A stretch of 64,000 bases of DNA from an uncultured Muribaculaceae bacterium (GCA_944321865.1 CALUMZ010000099.1:61896-125895); one strand, 5' to 3'. Shown: positions 36,039-46,046, counted from the stretch's first letter. The notes: a model not told the origin generated them from the letters alone. Translations and numbers: made by a program.

Positions 36039-36887
36039 ATGATGAAGTATATAGGCGCACACGTAAGTGTGGAAGGGGGGGTAAATAATGCTCCTGTTAA
36101 TGCGCACAATATTGGTGCACAAAGTTTTGCCCTTTTTACTCGCAATCCGTCTCGTTGGAAATCGGTGCCGTTAAAACCAAATGTCGTCGAACAGTTTAAA
36201 GAGAATTGCGAACGCTTGGGGTATAAATCGGATTTTATCCTGCCCCATGACAGCTATTTAATTAATCTCGGTCATCCCGATAAAGAAAAGTTGCAGATTT
36301 CTCGCGATGCTTTTCTTGATGAATTTAGGCGATGTGAAATTTTGGGGTTAAAATTGCTAAATTTTCATCCCGGAAGCCACTTAAATGAGATTTCACTTGA
36401 TGAATGCCTCAATCGTATAGCAGAGTCGATAAACTGTATACTTGACCAAACGGCAGGAGTTACGGCCGTAATTGAAAATACTGCCGGTCAAGGCTCAAAT
36501 GTGGGATTTAAGTTTGAACATATAGCGCACATAATAGATAAGGTCGAAGACAAATCTCGAGTGGGAGTGTGTATTGACAGTTGTCATGCATTTGCAGCAG
36601 GATATGATTTGTCAACCAAGGAATCATACGATGCCGTATGGAAAAATTTTGATGAAATAGTGGGCTTTCAATATTTGAAAGCCATGCATTTAAATGATAC
36701 CAAGAAAGGCCTTGGCTCACGTGTTGACAGGCATGAGTCTATTGGCAAAGGAATGCTCGGCATCGATTTTTTCAAATTATTGATGCGCGACAACCGATTT
36801 GACAACATCCCACTTGTACTCGAAACGCCCAATGAAGCATTGTGGCAAGAAGAAATAAAATTACTTACCAGCCTGTGTGACGAGTAA
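36039..36887 (+). CDS. nfo: Deoxyribonuclease IV (apurinic/apyrimidinic endonuclease)
   Basis: 282 residues with the complete trinuclear zinc-site motifs of endonuclease [12 protein letters not shown] at the start, NFHPGSH (about 106-112), [26 protein letters not shown] and [20 protein letters not shown]. It cuts DNA at abasic sites in base-excision repair. Start codons ATG-ATG at 36039/36042. A TAACTTTG box at 35974-35981 suggests its own promoter with a leader of about 55 bases. Confidence 0.96.
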   Translation: MMKYIGAHVSVEGGVNNAPVNAHNIGAQSFALFTRNPSRWKSVPLKPNVVEQFKENCERLGYKSDFILPHDSYLINLGHPDKEKLQISRDAFLDEFRRCEILGLKLLNFHPGSHLNEISLDECLNRIAESINCILDQTAGVTAVIENTAGQGSNVGFKFEHIAHIIDKVEDKSRVGVCIDSCHAFAAGYDLSTKESYDAVWKNFDEIVGFQYLKAMHLNDTKKGLGSRVDRHESIGKGMLGIDFFKLLMRDNRFDNIPLVLETPNEALWQEEIKLLTSLCDE

Positions 36888-36922
36888 ATCTTAACCTAAA
36901 ACATTAATATACACTTATTTGC

Positions 36923-38287
36923 ATGAAAACTTTACCAGATCTTAGTTTTGGGAAACTATGGAATATTAGTTTCGGATTTTTCGGCGTACAGATAGCGTAT
37001 GCTTTACAAAGCGCGAACATAAGCCGTATATTTTCAACTCTTGGGGCCGACCCGCATGATTTAAGTTATTTCTGGATATTACCACCTCTAATGGGTATAA
37101 TTGTCCAACCCATAATAGGCGTGCTCAGTGATAAAACGTGGTGCCGATTTGGACGCCGCATTCCTTATTTGTTCATAGGTGCATTGGTGGCAGTAATTGT
37201 CATGTGCTTGCTCCCCAATGCAGGCAGTTTCGGAATGACGGTCTCAATGGCAATGGTATTCGGACTGTTTTCGTTGATGTTCCTTGACACTTCGATAAAT
37301 GTGGCTATGCAACCATTTAAAATGATGGTTGGCGACATGGTTAATGAAAAGCAGAAAGGGCTCGCATATTCCATTCAAAGTTTTCTGTGTAATGCCGGTA
37401 GTCTCGTTGGATATTTATTCCCATTCATTTTCACATGGATTGGTATAAGCAATACGGCGCAAGCAGGAACGATACCCGAGTCTGTAATATTCTCATTTTA
37501 CATAGGGGCTGCAATATTAATTTTGTGTGTAATATATACAACTGTAAAAGTAAAGGAAATTCCACCGGTGGAATATGCCGAATATCATGACATCTCACAA
37601 GAAGACAAGACAGAAAAGACAAATGTCTTAAAATTGCTTGTCAAGGCACCTAAGGCATTTTGGACTGTCGGCCTTGTTCAATTCTTTTGTTGGGCAGCCT
37701 TCATGTTCATGTGGACATACACTAATGGAAGTATTGCCGCAAATGTGTTTGACGCACAACCTGATATGGTAAACCCTTCGATGCTTGATACCGGCTCCGA
37801 ACAATATCAAGAAGCCGGTAACTGGGTCGGAGTGTTATTTGCTGTTCAAGCTATAGGTTCGGTTATCTGGGCCGCAATGATACCATTATTTAAGAATCGC
37901 AAATTTGCTTACGCATTGAGCCTCTTGCTTGGAGGGGTGGGATTCATCTCGATATATTTTATACATGACCAATTTCTTCTGTTTATGTCGTTTCTTTTAA
38001 TAGGGTGTGCATGGGCCGCAATGCTTGCATTGCCATTCACCATTTTAACCAATGCATTATCGGGTGGTCACATGGGTACATACTTGGGATTGTTTAATGG
38101 TACGATTTGTGTGCCTCAGATTATAGCAGCAGTTGCCGGTGGATGGATATTGAGCGCATTTACGACCGAAGGTTCGGTTCCGCCGGAAGTGAATATGCTT
38201 GTTGTAGCAGGGGTGTTATTGATAATAGGTGCATTATGTGTATCCATAATCAAGGAGACATCGGGTGCATCGAGTACGACGAAATAA
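36923..38287 (+). CDS. MFS transporter of the SLC45 / sugar-cation symporter type
   Basis: 454 residues with 12 predicted membrane helices. The SLC45-like signature RIFSTLGADPHDLSYFWILP near the N-terminus and GVLSDKTWCRFGRRIPYL between helices 2 and 3 fit sucrose/maltose-type transporters found in many Bacteroidetes. It is therefore a likely inner-membrane sugar or oligosaccharide carrier. No glycosidase or SusCD pair is adjacent, so the substrate is open. It follows nfo by 35 bases and ends at a strong terminator. Confidence 0.88.
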   Translation: MKTLPDLSFGKLWNISFGFFGVQIAYALQSANISRIFSTLGADPHDLSYFWILPPLMGIIVQPIIGVLSDKTWCRFGRRIPYLFIGALVAVIVMCLLPNAGSFGMTVSMAMVFGLFSLMFLDTSINVAMQPFKMMVGDMVNEKQKGLAYSIQSFLCNAGSLVGYLFPFIFTWIGISNTAQAGTIPESVIFSFYIGAAILILCVIYTTVKVKEIPPVEYAEYHDISQEDKTEKTNVLKLLVKAPKAFWTVGLVQFFCWAAFMFMWTYTNGSIAANVFDAQPDMVNPSMLDTGSEQYQEAGNWVGVLFAVQAIGSVIWAAMIPLFKNRKFAYALSLLLGGVGFISIYFIHDQFLLFMSFLLIGCAWAAMLALPFTILTNALSGGHMGTYLGLFNGTICVPQIIAAVAGGWILSAFTTEGSVPPEVNMLVVAGVLLIIGALCVSIIKETSGASSTTK

Positions 38288-38307
38288 ATCTATACAAGAT
38301 ACAATAA

Positions 38308-38350
38308 AAATCAGGCCGACCCGAGAGATAATGAAGGGTCGGCCTGATTT
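38308..38350. terminator. Strong terminator after the MFS gene
   Basis: AAATCAGGCCGACCC is perfectly inverted over 15 bases around a 13-base loop. It sits between convergent MFS and fabD genes and can serve both strands. Confidence 0.88.
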
Positions 38351-38366
38351 ATGTTATCTTGATTTT

Positions 38367-38431
38367 AACCCAAAACGGTCATTAGACCGCAAAGATTTAC
38401 TTTAAGAGTGCTTTTTATGCCGCTTTGGGTT
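38367..38431. repeat. Dispersed palindromic repeat, copy 2 (short form, about 65 bases)
   Basis: It has ends AACCCAAA and TTTGGGTT, with the core CGGTCATTAGACCG (38375-38388) and the interior block CTTTTTATGCCGC shared with copy 1. The right half of the long form is missing. On the minus strand CGGTC-TAAT-GACCG is followed by TTTT, a good terminator for fabD, whose stop codon starts 4 bases beyond the repeat. Confidence 0.8.
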
Positions 38432-38434
38432 TAA

Positions 38435-39313
38435 TTATTGCTTACCGGAAGTCGCAACCGAAGAATCTATTTTGCGAACCAAACCTTGAAGCACAGCACC
38501 CGGACCGAGTTCTACGACTTCAGTCAATCCGTCCTTAACCATGTTTTGGATTATTTGTGTCCATTTTACCGGGGCTGTCAATTGTGCAATCAGATTGTTC
38601 TTTATCTCTGTTGGGTCGGTATGAGGCAGGGCATCAACATTCTGATATACCGGGCATATAGGAGTGTGGAAGTTGGCTTCATTAATTGCCTTTGCCAATT
38701 CGTCATGAGCCGGTTGCATGAGCGGAGAGTGGAAAGCACCGCCGACCTTGAGTTTCAATGCGCGTTTTGCTCCTGCTTCGAGCATCTTGGGACAAGCGGC
38801 ATCAACACCCGATACAGTACCTGATATAACGACTTGACCGGGGCAGTTATAGTTAGCCGGAGCAACAATGTCATCGATTGATGCACAGATTTCTTCTACC
38901 TTTTCATTAGGCAAGGCTAATACTGCAGCCATAGTTGATGGCGTTACTTCGCATGCTTTCTGCATAGCCATTGCACGGGTTGCAACGAGTTTCAAACCAT
39001 CTTCAAACGAAAGCGCATTTGCTGCCACAAGTGCAGAAAATTCACCTAACGAATGCCCTGCTACCATGTCGGGGTTAAACTCGTCACCAAGTGTTTTTGC
39101 CAATATTACGGAATGTAAAAATATGGCTGGCTGAGTAACTTTTGTTTGTTTTAATTCATCTTCGGTTCCGGCAAACATGATGTCGGTGATGCGGAATCCA
39201 AGTATTTCGTTTGCTTTTTCAAACAATTCATGAGCTAAAGCGTTTTGTTCATACAAATCTTTGCCCATTCCAACAAATTGTGCCCCTTGACCGGGAAATA
39301 CAAATGCTTTCAT
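38435..39313 (-). CDS. fabD: Malonyl-CoA:ACP transacylase
   Basis: About 292 residues from ATG 39313. Catalytic serine in GHSLGEFSALVA (about 87-98), N-terminal FPGQGAQFVGMG with the conserved Gln, and the active-site His in GGAFHSPLM. It loads malonyl groups on acyl carrier protein for fatty acid elongation. It stands alone, without other fab genes beside it. The stop codon touches dispersed repeat copy 2, which probably provides its terminator. Confidence 0.96.
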   Translation of the reverse strand: MKAFVFPGQGAQFVGMGKDLYEQNALAHELFEKANEILGFRITDIMFAGTEDELKQTKVTQPAIFLHSVILAKTLGDEFNPDMVAGHSLGEFSALVAANALSFEDGLKLVATRAMAMQKACEVTPSTMAAVLALPNEKVEEICASIDDIVAPANYNCPGQVVISGTVSGVDAACPKMLEAGAKRALKLKVGGAFHSPLMQPAHDELAKAINEANFHTPICPVYQNVDALPHTDPTEIKNNLIAQLTAPVKWTQIIQNMVKDGLTEVVELGPGAVLQGLVRKIDSSVATSGKQ

Positions 39314-39454
39314 ATTCAAAATCGTATATTAAGTTTATACTAAATATTGGCACAAAGGTAAATATTTTTAACGGCATATAATAATTATATTTGTAGAAAA
39401 ACTCATATATTTGCATTCAACGTTTTTGAATAAATAATTTTGGAAATAAAAAAT

Positions 39455-39682
39455 ATGGCAGGTGTAGTTCCATTGTTTTTGGGAAATTTAGGTACAGGTG
39501 AAATTATAATTATTGCTATAATTATTTTATTGCTTTTTGGCGGACGTAAAATCCCGGAATTGATGAGAGGCCTCGGTAAAGGCGTAAAGAGTTTTAAGCA
39601 AGGGATGAATGACGTTACCGATGAAATCAACAAGCCCTCGGACGGCAAGGCGCAAAATAACGATATTAAAGGGGATAAATAA
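39455..39682 (+). CDS. tatA: Sec-independent translocase subunit TatA
   Basis: 75 residues from ATG 39455 (MAGVVPLFLG). One N-terminal membrane helix (EIIIIAIIILLLFGGRKIPE) is followed by the hinge and amphipathic helix (LMRGLGKGVKSFKQGMND) and a charged tail, the exact TatA/TatB layout. There is no separate TatB in this cluster, so a minimal TatA-TatC system is likely. tatC follows 17 bases downstream. A TATATTTG box at 39406-39413 is a plausible promoter. Confidence 0.92.
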   Translation: MAGVVPLFLGNLGTGEIIIIAIIILLLFGGRKIPELMRGLGKGVKSFKQGMNDVTDEINKPSDGKAQNNDIKGDK

Positions 39683-39699
39683 TAACAGGCACACAAAAA

Positions 39700-40512
39700 A
39701 TGCCGAATAAACAAGAGGCAGAAATGACATTTTGGGGGCATCTTGATGCCTTGCGCAAAGTGTTGTTTAAAGTCGCAGGTGTAATAATTTTGTTTACAGT
39801 TGTGGCTTTCGTATTTATGCCAACAATCTTCGACAAAGTGATCTTGGCTCCTTGTCGTGGAGATTTTTGGCTGTATAGGATTTTCCATAATATTACGGAA
39901 GCATTTCCCACTTTGCCACAATTTGACATATCGGGGTTTGATGTGAAATTGATTAACATACAATTGTCATCACAATTGTTTATTCACATGAGTTTGTCGT
40001 TTTGGTTGGCTCTTGTATTCTCGTTCCCCGTGGTTTTGTATTTATTGTGGACCTTTGTCAAACCAGCATTATATGATAATGAAATACGTGGCGTGCGGCG
40101 TGCTTTTGTTTTCGGCAATATAATGTTCCTTATAGGGGTGGCTGTAGGATATTTCTTGGTTTTCCCAATTACATTAAGGTTCCTTGCTAATTATCAATTA
40201 AGTGAACTTATTCCAAACCAAATTTCACTGGATTCATATATGAATACATTCCTGTCTATGATTTTCATTTTAGGGATTGTATTTGAAATGCCATTGTTGG
40301 CGTGGACATTAAGTGCAATAGGGGTGTTACATAAAGATTTTTTCAGACGTTATCGTCGACATGCCGTTGTAATATTGCTAATAGTCGCTGCCGTTATTAC
40401 GCCTACGAGTGATCCATTTACGTTGGCAATTGTGTTTCTGCCTTTGTATATGTTATATGAATTCAGCGCAATGGTTGTGAAGCCTGCGAAGAAAATGGAT
40501 CAAGAAGAATGA
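39700..40512 (+). CDS. tatC: Twin-arginine translocase subunit TatC
   Basis: 270 residues, six predicted membrane helices. FWGHLDALRKVLFKVAGVII, the cytoplasmic RRAFVFGNIMFLIG and FRRYRRHAVVILLIVAAVIT with TPTSDPFT are family signatures. It is the receptor for twin-arginine signal peptides and works with the adjacent TatA to export folded proteins. Between helices 1 and 2 it carries a longer periplasmic loop (about 45-85) than E. coli TatC, a usual trait in Bacteroidetes. Confidence 0.95.
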   Translation: MPNKQEAEMTFWGHLDALRKVLFKVAGVIILFTVVAFVFMPTIFDKVILAPCRGDFWLYRIFHNITEAFPTLPQFDISGFDVKLINIQLSSQLFIHMSLSFWLALVFSFPVVLYLLWTFVKPALYDNEIRGVRRAFVFGNIMFLIGVAVGYFLVFPITLRFLANYQLSELIPNQISLDSYMNTFLSMIFILGIVFEMPLLAWTLSAIGVLHKDFFRRYRRHAVVILLIVAAVITPTSDPFTLAIVFLPLYMLYEFSAMVVKPAKKMDQEE

Positions 40513-40547
40513 TAAATATGTATATTTAATCAAAAAAACTATATATT

Positions 40548-41957
40548 TTGGCAAAGAAAAAGAAAGTTTTACCCGAATATGAAAATGTATCCATCAGCGA
40601 TGTTGCCGCTGAAGGGAAAAGCATTGCTCGAATTGACGATATGGTTGTCTTTGTTCCGTATGGAGCTCCGGGAGATATTGTTAATATCAAGTTGGATAAA
40701 AAGAAAAAAAATTATGGAGAAGGGCATATAACAAAAATCATAAATCCTTCGGATTTAAGAGTAAAACCTTTTTGCCAACATTTCGGAATATGCGGAGGCT
40801 GTAAATGGCAACATTTGCCATATAGTTATCAACTTAAATGCAAGCAGCAACAAGTTGTTGACGCATTGCAAAGGATTGCAAAGGTAGAATTGCCTGCCAT
40901 AAATGATATATTAGGTTCGATTAGGACCGAGCGTTACCGCAATAAACTTGAATTCACATTTTCCAATAAATGTTGGTTAACGTTCGAGCAAATGAATAGT
41001 GGAGAAGTATATGAAGACCGACGTGCGCTCGGGTTTCACATACCGGGAGCATTCGACAAAGTTCTCGATATAAAGGAATGCCATTTGCAAGATGAAATAT
41101 CAGACAGGATAAGGCTGTTTATACGTGATTTTGCCATATCAAATAATTATGAGTTTTATGATATAAGGCAACAAAAAGGTTTCCTACGCAATATCGTAAT
41201 TAGGACGGCTTCGACTGAGGAGGTTATGCTAATTGTGGTATTCAAAGAATATGATAAAAATAGAATAGAAGCATTGCTCGATGCCATAAAAAATGAGTTC
41301 CCCGAGATAACGTCTTTGATGTATGTCGTAAATGGCAAAGTAAACGATACTATAAGTGACCAAGATGTTATATTATATAGTGGTCGTGACTATATAATTG
41401 AACAAATGGGAGATTTGAAGTTCCGTGTAGGACCGAAGTCTTTCTATCAAACCAATTCATCGCAGGCATTTGAATTGTACAAGGTTGCACATCGCATGGC
41501 TCGTCTTAGCGGGAATGAGCTTGTGTATGATTTATATACAGGGACAGGAACTATTGCAAATTTCGTGGCACGTGATGCACGCGAAGTGATAGGAATAGAA
41601 TATGTGGAAGACGCAATTGCCGATGCTAAGATTAACTCACAAGCAAACGGAATAACCAATACTGCCTTTTTTGCGGGAGACATGAAAGATGTCTTAACGC
41701 GAGAATTTGTGGCTGAACACGGAACACCTGACGTCATGATCATAGACCCTCCTCGAGCAGGTATGCACCAAGATGTCGTGGATGTGATACTTGATGCAGA
41801 ACCGTCGAGGATAGTATATGTCAGCTGTAATCCGGCAACACAAGCGCGCGATATAGCATTACTTGACTGCAAGTATAAAGTGGAGGAGGTGCAACCGGTA
41901 GACATGTTCCCACATACGCAACATGTGGAAAATGTGGTTGCTTTAAATCGTAAATAA
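40548..41957 (+). CDS. rlmD: 23S rRNA (uracil-5-)-methyltransferase RlmD-like
   Basis: 469 residues. A TRAM domain (about 8-70) is followed by the iron-sulfur site (CQHFGICGGCKWQHL with a later Cys), the SAM domain (YDLYTGTGTIANFVA) and the catalytic motif VSCNPATQARD. It methylates U1939-type positions of 23S rRNA. The likely start is TTG at 40548 because no in-frame ATG occurs before residue 32, inside the TRAM domain. The tatC stop lies about 36 bases upstream. Confidence 0.9.
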   Translation: MAKKKKVLPEYENVSISDVAAEGKSIARIDDMVVFVPYGAPGDIVNIKLDKKKKNYGEGHITKIINPSDLRVKPFCQHFGICGGCKWQHLPYSYQLKCKQQQVVDALQRIAKVELPAINDILGSIRTERYRNKLEFTFSNKCWLTFEQMNSGEVYEDRRALGFHIPGAFDKVLDIKECHLQDEISDRIRLFIRDFAISNNYEFYDIRQQKGFLRNIVIRTASTEEVMLIVVFKEYDKNRIEALLDAIKNEFPEITSLMYVVNGKVNDTISDQDVILYSGRDYIIEQMGDLKFRVGPKSFYQTNSSQAFELYKVAHRMARLSGNELVYDLYTGTGTIANFVARDAREVIGIEYVEDAIADAKINSQANGITNTAFFAGDMKDVLTREFVAEHGTPDVMIIDPPRAGMHQDVVDVILDAEPSRIVYVSCNPATQARDIALLDCKYKVEEVQPVDMFPHTQHVENVVALNRK

Positions 41958-41962
41958 TATCA

Positions 41963-42433
41963 TTATTTCTCTTGAGGTATTGAACCGGAGACTAAGTTGG
42001 CATTGTAATAACGACAGTCTCCGGTTACATTTTTACCTATAAATGAGGGTACGTCATAGTTGTAATCGCTTGAAGGAATCTCTATTTCTGCAACGATTAA
42101 GCCTTCAAGGTGACCTTTAAAAACGTCTATCTCCCATGTATTGCCGTGATATTCGACTATATATCTTGATTTTTCAATAATGGGGCTATCGCATATAGTA
42201 CTAATCAAAATGCAAGCATCTGTAACCGGAATGGCATATTCAAATTCAGCGCGAGTGTCACCAATCGTCTCACCTTTAATATTTATAAAGGCTTCATTGT
42301 CTTGAATTCTCACACGCACAGTGCGTTGTTTGCTTCTGCAAATATAACCTTGCTTTATTTCTATGATTTTTGATGCTTGTGTTTCAAATGAGTTATCACA
42401 AACGAGATATTTATGTTCGATTTCTTTACCCAT
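41963..42433 (-). CDS. CYTH-domain protein (class IV adenylate cyclase / thiamine triphosphatase fold)
   Basis: 156 residues beginning with the diagnostic ExExK motif (E4-I-E6-H-K8) and containing TVRVRIQDNEAFINIKGETI and WEIDVFKGHLEGLIVAEIEI. These are the strands of the triphosphate tunnel. Members hydrolyse triphosphates such as tripolyphosphate; adenylate cyclase activity is less likely in this group. It lies 13 bases downstream of aguB on the same strand, so it may be cotranscribed. Confidence 0.9.
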   Translation of the reverse strand: MGKEIEHKYLVCDNSFETQASKIIEIKQGYICRSKQRTVRVRIQDNEAFINIKGETIGDTRAEFEYAIPVTDACILISTICDSPIIEKSRYIVEYHGNTWEIDVFKGHLEGLIVAEIEIPSSDYNYDVPSFIGKNVTGDCRYYNANLVSGSIPQEK

Positions 42434-42446
42434 GAGTTACTGAAAA

Positions 42447-43334
42447 TTAATCGATATATCGCTTTGTTATCTCGGTATATGCATCTATGCGACGGTCGCG
42501 CAGGAACGGCCACCAACGGCGCACATGTTCGCTACGAGCCATATCAATAGATACGATAGCTTCGGCTTCTTTATCCTCGGGGGCTTCGTATAATAGTTCA
42601 CCTTGAGGTCCGGCAACAAAACTTCCGCCCCAAAAGGTAATTCCGGCAGTGTGATTTGAAGCATCGGGCTCATACCCCACACGGTTAACTGCTATAACAG
42701 GTATACCATTGGCAATTGCATGAGCTCTTTGTGATATCCGCCAAGCGTTGCGTTGGCGTTGTTTTTCATCGTCGGTATCTGAACTTTCCCAACCGATTGC
42801 TGTAGGATAGATTAGTAACTCTGCACCTTTCATGGCCATCAAACGGGCAGCTTCGGGATACCATTGATCCCAACACACAAGGACACCAAGCCGCCCGATG
42901 GAAGTATCTATAGGTTCAAATCCTAAATCACCGGGAGTAAAATAAAACTTCTCATAATAAGCAGGGTCGTCGGGAATATGCATTTTCCGATATCTGCCGG
43001 CAATGTGGCCATCTTTGTCAAAAACCACTGCGGTGTTATGGTATAATCCCGGAGCACGCTTTTCAAACAAAGAGGTTACAAGCACAACATTGGCATCTCG
43101 AGCCACAGCGGCATAAGTCTCGGTCTCTTCCCCGGGAATTGCATACGCATAGTCAAAACAAGAAATATCTTCGGTCTGGCAAAAATAAAGCGAGTCATGC
43201 AGTTCTTGCAATACTATCAGGCTTGCCCCTTTACCGGCAAGAGATTTTATTTTTTCGATTAATTTATTTCTGTTTTCAATTACCGAATTTGTATTATGCT
43301 GTTGGATTAATCCTACACTTATATTATTAATCAT
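42447..43334 (-). CDS. aguB: N-carbamoylputrescine amidohydrolase
   Basis: 295 residues, nitrilase superfamily with triad E44 (VLQELHDS), K117 (YRKMHIP) and C154 (VLVCWDQWYPEAAR). HIPDDPAYYEKFYFTPGDLG is characteristic of the AguB branch. It converts N-carbamoylputrescine to putrescine. It follows aguA by 15 bases, so the pair performs the two steps from agmatine to putrescine. An arginine decarboxylase is not in the window. Confidence 0.95.
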   Translation of the reverse strand: MINNISVGLIQQHNTNSVIENRNKLIEKIKSLAGKGASLIVLQELHDSLYFCQTEDISCFDYAYAIPGEETETYAAVARDANVVLVTSLFEKRAPGLYHNTAVVFDKDGHIAGRYRKMHIPDDPAYYEKFYFTPGDLGFEPIDTSIGRLGVLVCWDQWYPEAARLMAMKGAELLIYPTAIGWESSDTDDEKQRQRNAWRISQRAHAIANGIPVIAVNRVGYEPDASNHTAGITFWGGSFVAGPQGELLYEAPEDKEAEAIVSIDMARSEHVRRWWPFLRDRRIDAYTEITKRYID

Positions 43335-43349
43335 AAAAATATGCTGTTT

Positions 43350-44378
43350 TTAAAATGTTCCTTTTAGTAGTTGCATGGTAACGCAATGCAGCGAGCCATG
43401 CTGCCTTATCAATGGACGGCAATCTATACCTGTGATTTTGCGCTCAGGAAATATTTGACTTATTATCTTTTGAGCTTCATTGTCTTTGTCCTTTTGCCCA
43501 TACGTCGGTACAAGCACTTGCCGGTTGGTAATTAGGAAGTTGGCATAAGTGGCCGGCAGTCGCATGCCATTTTCGTCATAAATGGGAGAGGGGAAAGGCA
43601 ATTTTATCAGTTTCAATGGCTGCTCATTTGCATTGGTCGCTTTTTGCAATTCATCTTCCATTAATTTTAGTTCATCGTAGTGAATATCGGCGCGGTCATC
43701 ACAACCAACGTATGCAATGGTGTTATTAGGACAAAACCGAGCCAAAGTATCTATGTGGGAATCGGTATCGTCGCCATCTAAATATCCATGGTTAAGCCAT
43801 AAAAACTTAGAGATCCCGAATTGTTCGGACAGATATTTTTCTATGTCCTGTTTGGAAAATTCGCCATTCCTGTTCTTGGATAGCAGGCAGTTGGTAGTGG
43901 TGAGAAGTGTACCTTGCCCGTCACTTTCGATGGAGCCGCCTTCAAGTACAAAATTAAGCTTGTTGATGAGATTGGCTTTAAATGCCCCGGCTTTATGCAG
44001 CGCAGAGTTTATTAAATTGTCGTAGCAAGCAGCAAATTTAAGTCCCCAAGCATTGAATTTGAAGTCATACAGTAGAGGAACACCATTTCCCATTACAGAA
44101 ATAGGACCAAAATCGCGGGCCCATGTGTCATTTGTCGGTATTTGAAAGAAATGGAGTTTATCGCTTGGCAGATGGAGCAATTTTTTACTTACCGATTTGG
44201 TATCGGGAGTAACTATAATTAAATCTTCGTCTTTTGTTATTGCTTCGGCAATATTTGCGTAACAAGATTCCACCTCGTCGAGCATATAGTTCCAGTCGGT
44301 ATGTTCATGAGGCCATGCAATTAAGATAGCAGATTGCTCTTCCCATTCGGCAGGCAGTCGCAAGTTTACACTCTTCAT
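43350..44378 (-). CDS. aguA: Agmatine deiminase
   Basis: 342 residues of the porphyromonas-type peptidylarginine deiminase superfamily. PAEWEEQSAILIAWPHEHTD, NDTWARDFGPISV, EGGSIESDGQGTLLTT, HGYLDGDDTDSHIDT and the C-terminal catalytic Cys (GSLHCVTMQL) are all present. It hydrolyses agmatine to N-carbamoylputrescine and ammonia. It is the first of the aguA-aguB pair and is separated by 42 bases from the small gene upstream. Confidence 0.95.
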   Translation of the reverse strand: MKSVNLRLPAEWEEQSAILIAWPHEHTDWNYMLDEVESCYANIAEAITKDEDLIIVTPDTKSVSKKLLHLPSDKLHFFQIPTNDTWARDFGPISVMGNGVPLLYDFKFNAWGLKFAACYDNLINSALHKAGAFKANLINKLNFVLEGGSIESDGQGTLLTTTNCLLSKNRNGEFSKQDIEKYLSEQFGISKFLWLNHGYLDGDDTDSHIDTLARFCPNNTIAYVGCDDRADIHYDELKLMEDELQKATNANEQPLKLIKLPFPSPIYDENGMRLPATYANFLITNRQVLVPTYGQKDKDNEAQKIISQIFPERKITGIDCRPLIRQHGSLHCVTMQLLKGTF

Positions 44379-44420
44379 TATGTCAAATGATACGGAATAA
44401 AGAAATAAATCAAAATTTAA

Positions 44421-44660
44421 TTAGTTCTCATCTTCAAATTGAATGAAAGTGTCCCAAATGGAATTTTCCGAATCGAACATTTGTTGAATGAATTCGTGAT
44501 ATCCACTTCTATATGAGTATCCTTCATCTTCGCACCATGCAATGTAATCATCCTTTAGATTATTGTCTTCATTAAGCATTCGTTTAAATTCACTCTCGAC
44601 AATATCAATGCTTCTGTGCTGGTCTATAAGAGAACGTAACAGTTCTTCTATATCTGCCAT
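44421..44660 (-). CDS. Small acidic conserved hypothetical protein, 79 residues
   Basis: The protein is acidic and helical (ELLRSLIDQHRSIDIVESEF; EDEGYSYRSGYHEFIQQMFD), without signal peptide or cysteine motif. I do not recognise a named family. It lies upstream of aguA on the same strand (42 bases) with regular codon use. The function is unknown; a role in polyamine synthesis is possible only by position. Confidence 0.7.
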   Translation of the reverse strand: MADIEELLRSLIDQHRSIDIVESEFKRMLNEDNNLKDDYIAWCEDEGYSYRSGYHEFIQQMFDSENSIWDTFIQFEDEN

Positions 44661-44834
44661 AGTGATAATGATTTAGACTTTACGTGCCAAAAATAATAAA
44701 TATATGTGTATTACGTGTAACACATGTGTATTTTTTGATAAATACAACGATTTATAACATCTGGTAATTTATATTATCACTATTTTACATGTTGATACGT
44801 CGATTGCCTTTAGGACACATCTGTTTTGGCCTGA

Positions 44835-46046
44835 CTAATGATTCAAGAGTATTGAAAATTTATTTAAATCGGCCATTGTGGTATAATATTCATGTTCAAT
44901 ATCAAGTATTTTATTTTCCATGTTCAAGAAATATACCAATTCTTGGATATAATCTAATAATGAGATTTGTCGGCTTTCAAGAGCTTTTGTAAGCAAATCT
45001 TGATTATCGGCAAAATTGAATGCTGTGCGGTATGTTTCTATTTGTTCCTTTAAAGAAACCGCTTTTGCGAATTTTGTTTTTATGTTTGTAACACTTGTGT
45101 TTTCTATACTTTGCGAAGTATATGCACTTGCAATTTCTTGTGCTTTAGCTGCTTTTGTCTTTTTTCGATTTGAAAATAGTGGTATGGAGGCACCAATTGT
45201 AATGCCATTAAAGCCATCACCTATTTCATTAGAATATTTGTATCCTACTGCAAACTTTGGAATCCACCCCATTTTACTAACCGAATTCTCTATTTTATAG
45301 GCTTCATGCATTTTTTTATAATAATTGTTCTCGGGATCCAATTCCCGATATTGCATTATGTAGGTTTCAATTGGCAAGAAATCCTCACATGGATATTCCG
45401 TAATATTTTCCAACAGCTCCTTTTCGATAGGGGTGTTATTATTGAGCGCAGTTAAATCTTCGACAATTTTCCCTCTTGCTATTTTCAACTCGTCAAGTAC
45501 TTGCTTGGAATTAATAACCTCGATATGTAATTTGTTAATATCAAGAATCGTTATTTCTCGTTTTTCATAAGCAGTTGAATAGTTATTATATAATGCTTCA
45601 TAATGATTATATATTTCTTGTTGTATTGCAATTTGTCTATTGGTTTTTATGAGATTTAAACATAGTAGTTTGGCACCATATATGACTTCGAGCTGCTTCA
45701 TTACCTTTGAGCAAGTAATTGCGCTTGCCTTAGATTTGTTGGCTTGTTTCCGTTTGATATAAACACCGGGCCATTCAAATGCCTGCGATACTCCAACTCC
45801 CCATTTGTCTCCAACTGATTTTGCTCCAAACAGGTATTCAAAATCAATCGATGGGTCTTCGATGTAATTAGTGGTTGCCAAATCAATACTGTCACTTGAC
45901 GCTTGTGATATCGCAGCTTTAATGTCAGGGTTGTTCTTTGATATAGAAAGTAGTATGTCGTTGACCGATGCATTAACATTACTGTTCATGTTTACAATAA
46001 CCGCGCTAAGGATTATTGTAAATAATTTATATATGTGGCTATTCAT
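44835..46046 (-). CDS. TolC-family outer membrane factor of a metal efflux system
   Basis: 403 residues with a signal peptide (LFTIILSAVIVNMNSNVNAS). The two-fold coiled-coil repeat of outer membrane efflux proteins is visible (about 75-200 and 265-395), with the beta-strand sequences DPSIDFEYLFGAKSVGDKWG and GYKYSNEIGDGFNGITIGAS. It should form the trimeric outer membrane channel for the RND pump whose gene overlaps it by 8 bases upstream. It closes the operon. Confidence 0.88.
   Translation of the reverse strand: MNSHIYKLFTIILSAVIVNMNSNVNASVNDILLSISKNNPDIKAAISQASSDSIDLATTNYIEDPSIDFEYLFGAKSVGDKWGVGVSQAFEWPGVYIKRKQANKSKASAITCSKVMKQLEVIYGAKLLCLNLIKTNRQIAIQQEIYNHYEALYNNYSTAYEKREITILDINKLHIEVINSKQVLDELKIARGKIVEDLTALNNNTPIEKELLENITEYPCEDFLPIETYIMQYRELDPENNYYKKMHEAYKIENSVSKMGWIPKFAVGYKYSNEIGDGFNGITIGASIPLFSNRKKTKAAKAQEIASAYTSQSIENTSVTNIKTKFAKAVSLKEQIETYRTAFNFADNQDLLTKALESRQISLLDYIQELVYFLNMENKILDIEHEYYTTMADLNKFSILLNH

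Noticed and set aside
38308..38350. The 15-base inverted repeat as part of the dispersed repeat family
   Set aside because: Its sequence is unrelated to the family core; it is an ordinary strong terminator after the MFS gene.
39403..39963. A 186-codon minus-strand frame across tatA and tatC
   Set aside because: It covers two well-supported genes and their spacer; no family resemblance.
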